Source: Balanoglossus misakiensis
Lineage: Eukaryota; Hemichordata
Assembly: GCA_040954595.2 (NCBI GenBank)
Contig: CM082585.2
Coordinates: 6,324,001 to 6,388,000, forward strand
Length of the DNA stretch: 64,000 bases
Reading direction: 5' to 3'
Part shown: positions 46,401 to 55,400 of the stretch, one piece after another
How the letters are laid out: each line of letters starts with the position of its first letter
Position numbering within the stretch: the stretch's first letter is position 1
Notes under the pieces: model-generated
What the model was told of the DNA's origin: nothing
The model's database searches: none
Seen by the model: the letters and a program-made list of their open reading frames with translations, nothing else
Translations under genes and position numbers: made by a program

Positions 46401-49400
46401 TGTATCCATGGTAACTTTAATGTAGGGAGGTGGTCAGTCACAAAATACGGAAGACATCAATTGAGAGTTTTGACAAAAGGCATTCCTTTTGTGCCATATT
46501 TTTAGAAAATTCCTCGGAAAAAAACATGTAAAAGCCTAATCGGAGACTGCCACAGGGATTGCGTGGCCCTCATGTATCGCACAACACGATTGGTTCGGTT
46601 ACCTTGATGCGAGGTCGTAGGTCACGGTTGCTAGGCATCCCTGTTGGATTACAGCAAAGGTCAACCCAGTCCTGTGGGTGTACACGACTTAGAGTTGCCC
46701 CGTCATTGAGAAAAAAGTGAAAATATACAAAAGATTCTTTGGCGCGACCGCGTTGATGTGTCGATTGTACGGGATGAGGGGCTGTAATCTGAAGGAAATA
46801 AGATGACCTCAGGGATCAGGGGCTTCTTATAAGATGGAAGTGCTTCTCAAGGGAAGGTCTTGACTTTTTCATGAGAAAGTGCCTGTAATGTCTGCAAAAA
46901 TTGCTGATTCTAGATAACAACGTCAGTACATGCCCAATTTAACCCTTTCACCCCTCTTTCCCTGTTATGGTATGACCCGTAGCATCGAAAACAATGGCGG
47001 GGTACCATCATGCTTGACTGTGTGGAAGGGTGACTCAGATTGATATAAAATATTTTGGATACTTCCACCTGAATTGCCCTCGGCAAGAAATTATCAGTTT
47101 TCAAGATAAATGTTTAGACAGCGGTAACAAACATGTTGTGTCTGTACTGGTATTTCAACTGCTTTAAATTCCGTCTTATTTTTTTATTCTTCTCCTCGAC
47201 AGAGAAAATGTTGAACCTTGCAGATCGCCTGGAGGGACCGTTCAACATCGAGTCGGTGATGGACCCCATCGACGTGAAAATTTCCGACGCTATCATGAAC
47301 TTCCAAGATGGCAGTGTCACAGTCTCCGAGAAAGTAAGTCCGCACCAGATTCACAACACACATTTTTTCCCCTTCGCACAAAACATTTCAATCCTCTTGC
47401 CAAAGTACCATAGATTCGCCAACGTTTATTGAAATTTATGGGTAGGCCCGAGTATTTTGGAAAAATGGCCTGAGGGATTATACATACATGTACTTGTAAT
47501 GGCAGCCCTTTTTTTCGCCATGCTGTAGGGCACAGTTCAGGTTATTGTGCGTGATAATTATCGTTTGTATTCATCGCAATATCGCCCGGGGGCTGCCGTT
47601 TTGGTAGTCGTTTTGTGAATAATTTGTCAGACACAAAGTGAAATTCAGCGACCCAGAGTGGCATGAAAAACTAATTGAATCACTACAATGAATAAAATCA
47701 GAATAAAAGGTGGTCTGTTTGACAAGTACATGGACTTCATTGTGGTTAGTGGTTGTCTGTTTGGAGTTGAATGCTTTGTACTGTGTCAGAATCTCGCACA
47801 ACATCTAGACGAACCTTTGTGAATTTTGGAATAATGTCATGATTAAATTTTCACAAACGATGATTTACGACTCAGAAATTTTGCGACGCGGTAGCCCGGC
47901 ACCAAGCGCTAATGACAGGCGCCTGTCCAAAGCAGATTGTCTCGGAGTAGCTAGAGGTCTCTATTTAAAATCCGTCTTTGTGAAATCTGGTGGAACTAAC
48001 GCAGAGGTCACATGACAAGGCCTACCATTGACGTGGTCTTATCCCCCCTCTCTCTCAGAGGAGTGCAGGGTGATTATAGAAAATAATGAAACCTGAAATC
48101 AGCTTTGATCCAAAAAAATGGACCTCTTGTCAACAGGGCATGTTTACCCACAATGCACTTCTGTGGTGCATTGTGGGACCTGCTGGAATCGCAGTTGGAG
48201 TGATAAATATTGTGTTCAATGGATAGATCTATGGAAACAAGTGCAACTTTCTGTCAAATATCCAGACGAGTTGGTCTTTACATCAACTGTAGTTTCAAGT
48301 TCGGCTAGCATGTGGAAACACCTAGCTTTGAAAACACAGATTGTGTGTACTGTACATTGTCATTATAGTCCCCGCACTAATTCAGAGCTCAACAATAGCA
48401 ATATGGGCTGTACTTGCATGTAAACAGACTGTGTTGACTACTGGAAGTTTCGACTTACAGTAGAGGAAGAACAAGAAACTGCTCGATGGAACAAAATATC
48501 GGAATGCAGGGTTTTGGTGGATATGGTTAGTGAAAACTAGTGGCCGGGCTCGACAGTGAAACAATCAGTGGAGAGAGCTTATTCAGGTCATGCCGTCATT
48601 TGCTGTTACAGTCTAGTCGATCAGGCACGAGATACACAACATCATCGTGTTGTCCTAAAGGCAAATCTGCGTGAAATAGCAGACATCATCATCATCATTA
48701 TCCTCACCGATCAGCCCAGAAATTGGGGTCTTGCCTTTCGAGATGTAGTTTTATGTGAGGAGGGATTCTGTCAAACATAAGACATGGAATCCTGAAGGCT
48801 TTACTGAGAGACAGTAGAAACTGGACGACAGCAGTCTGGGTTCAGGGTTGTGGTGTCATAGGTCAGCCAGGGGTTAAAGGTCATGGAGGCTCTCCAATTA
48901 ACATCCTACATCCTGATGAATGCTAAGAGAAGGGCAGTAGTCTATCTTGAAGTTAGTTTTAACACAGATGTGTGAGGATTCTATTTTTGTAGACGTCTTT
49001 GTTTTATTTCGTTCCAAATGTGAAGAGTTTTAACTGGAAGAATGTGAATGCCCCGTGGAGAAAACTCAAGTCGATTCTTGTTGTGACCTAACAACCACAC
49101 AACGGGATCAGTCGTACTTTAACACACATGCAGGCCATTACGCGAAAGACCGGGGACTGTGTCCAATTTACAGAATTCGCGGGTTATGTGTTTTGTCCGC
49201 GAGACCCTGCTGTTCCGAACACCGAGAGAACCTTGTAGTGTTTACGCTAAGGCTAAGTCTTGCCAAGCAAAGAGGGGTTTGTCCTCTTGAAGGCAGCGTT
49301 TATCGGGGTCGCAGAGTGTGCGTGGATATCCTTGTGTCGAGAGATCGAAGGAAGTTTACACAAGCGCCCGAGTTGAGTGGAATAACTGGAATAGTCCAAT

Positions 49401-52400
49401 CAGTGTGACAGGTGCAAAAGTGATACATATTGGGCGACCTTTGACCCCCCGGGACTCTGTGTATTTCCATTGCAAGCCCACACACATGCATAATGCATAC
49501 GTTGCATATTGGTGTGGGTGAGAGAGTGGCTGCCTTCCGTTGAAAATAATTCAGACTTCCTTTTCATAGAAAACCAATTGTCGCGTTTTGATGTGTTTCT
49601 CAAGTTCCATTCAGTGTTGTTTTCCCATCAGTCAAGTCTCGAATGAGTTCATTTTTCTGTAGTTTTGATAGTTCCATTTCGGGGACATGTTTGCCCTTTT
49701 CGTAGAAAGATTTGTTTTAAGAAGTACATAATTTGCAAGTTAGTGCATTACCCTCTTGGCTTACAAAAAAAAATCAATGGTTTGTTTATGTGTTACTTCC
49801 ATGCAAAGTTTGCCCAATTCTCCCTAAGCTGGTCTTATCAACAATCCCTGGAGGGGGGTGGCCCTGGGAATGTGCCTTGGAAAAGTTTCTACAGCATTTG
49901 TTGTTTCCCCGGGAAGACACATTAATTGGCCAGGGTCGTTGACTCATCCTAATTATACCATCTTATGATAACCAGATTAAGAAGCTTTAAGACAGTTGTC
50001 AATGCTTATAAACACGGGTGTCATTAACTACTTTCGAACAATTCTGAAAAGTTTCACAAAATTGTACTTTTTTAATTGCTGGCCATTGGTGACTTAAATG
50101 TCATATATGAAAACGCTGAATTGAATAAATTCCAATTCTAAAATATGCCCAGACATGTAAGGTTGTCATTGAAGGGCATTGGGGAGTATTTCTGCTGACT
50201 TTTGTAAATTAATTAGGAGTTAAGGATGCTGCTGGAAAGGGCAGGGAACTGCCGGGGATGAGTTTGTCGTAAACTATGCGTGAATTTGCATGATAGTGAC
50301 AACTCTTACATATTTATCGCCTAATGCCTGCATATTGGTATGCTAATGTAATTAGCCGGCCAATTGTAGGGTGCTGATGAAACTGAATAGGTTAAGGTGT
50401 TGGCACTAATGTCGGGAATTCCTGTCTGGATTTGGCCAACAAAGCAGCGAGTTTTGCCGGTTTTTGGAGATCTGGAGAGAAGATGGCGACAGATTATGCC
50501 TTCTGTGTATAACTTGGGGCTCAAATTTATCAGCCAGTTCATAAAGATCACCACTGGGGGAAAAAAGCTTGAACTTGAGCCGGAAACTTGGCGTTCAATC
50601 GAAGTTCGACCAAAGTTTTCCTTTCAGTGTTTGTGTTCGCTTGTGTACATGTAGTTTGTGGTCGGTAAATATCTGTTCACAATGAGTGGTGGAATTCTGA
50701 CTGTACAGATGTAGATTATGTTTGGTGTTGGTAAATATCTGGTGGTCGGTCGTATTAAACAGTGAATTAAAACATGGAAATTCGCTAAATATGTGTAGTG
50801 TTGGCTGACTGTTTAGATTCTTGGTTGGGAAAACTTTTTATACACTGAATTGAGTGTGTGAAAAAAATGGGACGTGAACCCAGTGTATGGTGAAGTACTG
50901 AGCTGTGTTTGTTATGGATCTTACTGCTTCTTTGAGTTCCGTTGTTGTTTGGGGTAGTGGCGATGGACTCCGAAATCAAATGGATGTGGGTTTGTTTTGT
51001 GAGTTTGTGGAGAGTCCTGTGTCAATGTTGTGATGGGCATAAAAAAGTAAACAGTGTTTTTCTGTACTGGCCTAGGACAGAAGCTTGTGTGACAACACAA
51101 TATAACACAAGACTCCACTCTCTGTTTCAAATGTACAATAGAAAGACATACATGTACTGATGTAGTACGTAGGAATATATAAATCATAAAAGTGAACGTT
51201 TGACAACTTTTGTCATAATCAGTTTATAGACATGCCTGCTATGTAATGCGCTGACTGATTACAATACATTTCCACAAATTCAGAAATGGAGTCAACTGTT
51301 GTCTCTCAGAGGACGAATCTTTTTGACTCCCAAAAGAATCAGTCAATTGAGTTTCGTCCTTCCTTTCAATGACAGTGTTTTCAGATTAGTTCGTCAGTGA
51401 TTGGGTAGTCTAGCATCTAGCCATATTTTGTCCGCTTGGCGGACAAAATACAGCTAGATACTAGATTAGTGATTGGGCCTATAATGTGTTAGCAAGTTAT
51501 TATGTATAACAGTGCACAGAACACAAATTTAATAGTTGCTTAAGTGGTACCGGTGAGGGAATTTGGTCTCAACTCTGCTATTTTGAGAGTCTGTGTGTGT
51601 TTGCAGTAGTTTTTCGTTTGATTAAACCGGCAGAGATGTGGCATTAAGTCCCAAACACTTGAGAAAGGTGGTGTGTTTACAAAGGGTGTCGCGAATAACC
51701 GACACTGAGGTTGTTTTTTTTGTTGAGTCAGTTCCACTGACCCATTTGCTCATCCAAGGTGAAGTCGACTTGAGAAAGAGGATGTGTATGTATGTGTGTG
51801 TGCTCGCCGGATGAAAGCCCTGAGAGATTTTCATTAGAAGTGTTGTGTATACACCGCCTTTTCTCTCTCTGTGGGATTAAGACTCAACTAGCATGTTTGA
51901 AGAAGAATGCACTATGTGGATTTGAATGGTTGCCATGGAAACTCTTCCCGTGCATGTGTAATAGCGGGACATCTCTGCAGCAATCATCGCAGGATGTGCT
52001 AACTGTCGACGCTGGCTCAAATTTGCCGTGTGATAATCACACACACACCACCACTGATGATTTGCCAGCAATTTTAGGGCTTCGTATTCAGACGGTGTTG
52101 TGTTTTCATGAAACGGTTTTTCATTTTCTGCTGCGAGCGGTTTCCTTTCATGCCCCTCTGAAAGTCGCTGTTTCGAGTTTAATCTTCGGAGTTGTGGGGG
52201 ATTTCTTTGTTGTGGGCACCTGGTGTCCTTAGATGGAACAGGAAAAAAGTGTCACATCACAGAGAATTATATTCGTCAGTACATCGTTTTGACTTCAGGG
52301 TAAAAGATGTCTGAATCCTCTCTCCAGAATATCTCTGTGCATTCTGACTTTCTGAGAAGTGATCACTGTGATGCAGCGTTGTGTAGTGTGGTGCGTGGTG

Positions 52401-55400
52401 TTGGAATGTCGGTTGTGTGAGTGAGGTGTGAGTCGGTGACAAGTTTCTGTTGTGGCCAACAGTGGAATAATGTTTGGTGTCAAATCAGTGGTTGTTTAGT
52501 CAACGTGTATTGTGCCGTTAGGTACGATAATGGTTCTGCGTTTGTACTGTGACACGGTTCTCTGGTATCATGAAGTGTGTGTGTGTGGTAGGGGTGGGGG
52601 GAGGGGTGATCTATGATATGTGTTGTACCGTGTGGTAATGTGATGTGATTTTTGGTAGAATATGAAATATGGTAGCATGCAGTATGATGCAAAGTGTACC
52701 TTTTATGAATGGGACATCACTGTGTGATATTTGTGTCCCGGGATTTGTGGTACAGCTGAAGTATACGGTGCTATGTGCTACTGTGACACGGTTCTCTGGT
52801 ATCATGAAGTGTGTGTGTGTGGTAGGGGTGGGGGGAGGGGTGATCTATGATATGTGTTGTACCGTGTGGTAATGTGATGTGATTTTTGGTAGAATATGAA
52901 ATATGGTAGCATGCAGTATGATGCAAAGTGTACCTTTTATGAATGGGACATCACTGTGTGATATTTGTGTCCCGGGATTTGTGGTACAGCTGAACTATAG
53001 GGTGAGATGTGATATTTCTAAATGATGTTATGTGGTACAGCGTGATGTGCTGTGGTGTGGTATGTACGTGTGATGCAACGCAACCCGGTGTTACATTTCA
53101 AGTGTGGACGGCCATAATTGAAAATCACTTCTGCAGATTGTCTGTCAATGGGACGACTTGCCAATGGGAGTCATTGCGGTTTTTTGTCCCGCTGAAACAA
53201 AGCTTCCAGGATTAATCTTTTGTGAAAACACTTTGGAGAAACTTCAGGTGCTGCCTTTGTCTCCATCTGATGAGCAAATCTCAGCGTTGTCATCCAAATT
53301 CCGGGCAGCCAAACACCTGTTTCAGATAAGGATTTTTCTCATGGGTAAATATCGGTGAGTGGTTGTGGTGTGACTCTCTATGTAGGGTTGCACATGACCG
53401 ACAAGAATGTCTCTCGATGTGTACATGTCCACAGTGTCGCGTTTCAAATTCAGTGGAAATGAATACGGCGTGTGGTTCACACTCTGTCTAGGACCTGTCG
53501 GTGGCTAAAATAATCGCCTCTGGGGGGTTAGATTCGGTCTGTGTGCACACTTACAACATACAGGGCTAAAATCAGTGGCTGACTTCAAGACAAGGCCGGT
53601 ATAAACCAGTGTCTTCTTTTATACTCACAAAGTCAAGCGTCCGAGCTCCGACCGGGACTATGGTCAGTTATACCATGCTGGCTCAAATTTTCCCCGCCCA
53701 AAACTCACTCCCCCACCCAACCCCAAGCAACTCACCCCTGTGGTCTGAGATAGGCTTTCCACATTGATTATTAAGAGTGCACTGACAACCAACACCTATA
53801 CAGAACTGACATACAACTGACATAAACCTAATATGAACCCCACTAACAGTCCCCCTCCTTTAGAAATAATCATCTGAGTTTCCAATACTTGTCATCAGTA
53901 ACTCGCCCCTAAGAAGCAACATATTCACAGATAACACAAAAAACAGAGAGTCGAAAGTCACTTGAGAGCAATAAAACGTCCCGACAAGGAACAAACGAGC
54001 TTCCTTTTTTCTGGGGGAAATGGACGTTATAATTGTGGTATCGAATGAACCGTAACCTGTCATCGGGTCAGGCGCATTTGACACCATGCAGGCCTCAGAC
54101 TGGATTTCCAGTAATTATGTTTTGTGGCGTTCGCTCTATAAATATCGGGCATACCAGATTTAGCCTATCTGTTCGTACCGTGTCAACATCCACATCGCTG
54201 AGGCCCGATTCGGCGCGTCGACGTCTAAGAACCACCGTCAAGAGCGGTGTATATTTTCTTTGAAACTTCCCCAGCCCCGGCGAAGTTGACTCAAGATTCG
54301 GATTTCGTCAATTTGGGTGTAATCTATCTGTCTGTTAAGTGTCCACACCTGATAGTGTGTGTGAGACCGCACTCGCCTATCGCGGAGTTTGCTCTGCGGA
54401 ATGTTTGAAATAACACGCAGTGTTTTGGTGCAGGTGATGGATACTTTACACCCAGGGTGGAATCAGAGACGCTAATATAAATGGGGGGGGGGGTGCACCC
54501 TGCCCGGACATGTCAACTGGTCGGTTTTCAGAAAGAAAATGGAGGCATGTCACCTCCCGCCGCGAGAAGGTCTTGACTGTGAGGTTGTTTTCGGATTTGC
54601 CGAAAATATGCTAACCCAAAGATCTCGTCGTTGATTGTCTAATTATTTTTCAAACGCTTCAAATGGATGTGTTGGGAACTGGAACAGAGCAGCTTCTGAA
54701 CGAAATAACCGTTTGTGGCTGACAAAAAATGGCATTCGTTAGGAGACAGAATAATTTAACATTTTATATGTGATGGAAAACATCCATGCTCGTGTTGGAT
54801 TTCTGTGTCTAGATATTTTGTCTGTTTGAATGTTAGGCTGTGTTTCTTTATATACTGTGGTGGAGTTTTGCTTGTGTAGCGAGCATTTCAGTGAACACAA
54901 CACAGCATTGCTGTTGGTAGTCTTTCCCTATAGGGTATAGTCTTTCAAAGGGACCTGTGCATTAGCATTACTGAATTTCTGAAGATCATGGCAAGATTTG
55001 ATTGGCTGGCTGGCTGGGACGATATGACTGAATTTCTGAGATATCTGCATTGCCATCAATGTCTTCAGCTGCGACAGTAGCTTGAACTCACCTGAGTGAA
55101 ATATCGTGAGGCTAATTCCCTCGACGCAACTATGAATTTAGCATCGCTAGTCAACTAGGACACGACTGAACTATGATTAAAAAATCCGCTGTGATTGTGT
55201 AATTTTTTTGTTGTCGACAGATTTGAAATTATCCAGAAATGACTGCAGTGAGTGAAGTCATTTTTGGGATCTAAATAGCTGAATATTAGGTCAATTGATT
55301 GTGACCTCTGGTAACTGGGCGGATTGGAAATTTCCAGCGTGGAAGGTTTGGCTGAGGGTTAATGATGTACGGGGTAGGGCCGTTCATGACTTGTGGCTGT

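Larger units (their letters stand above)
45812..47202 (+). other. Glypican intron 4 (1.4 kb)
   Basis: Bounded by GTGAGA and TCCTCGACAG. Holds an 80-bp foldback (46130-46209) and a diverged copy of the piggyBac-like MITE (46943-47030). Confidence 0.9.
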
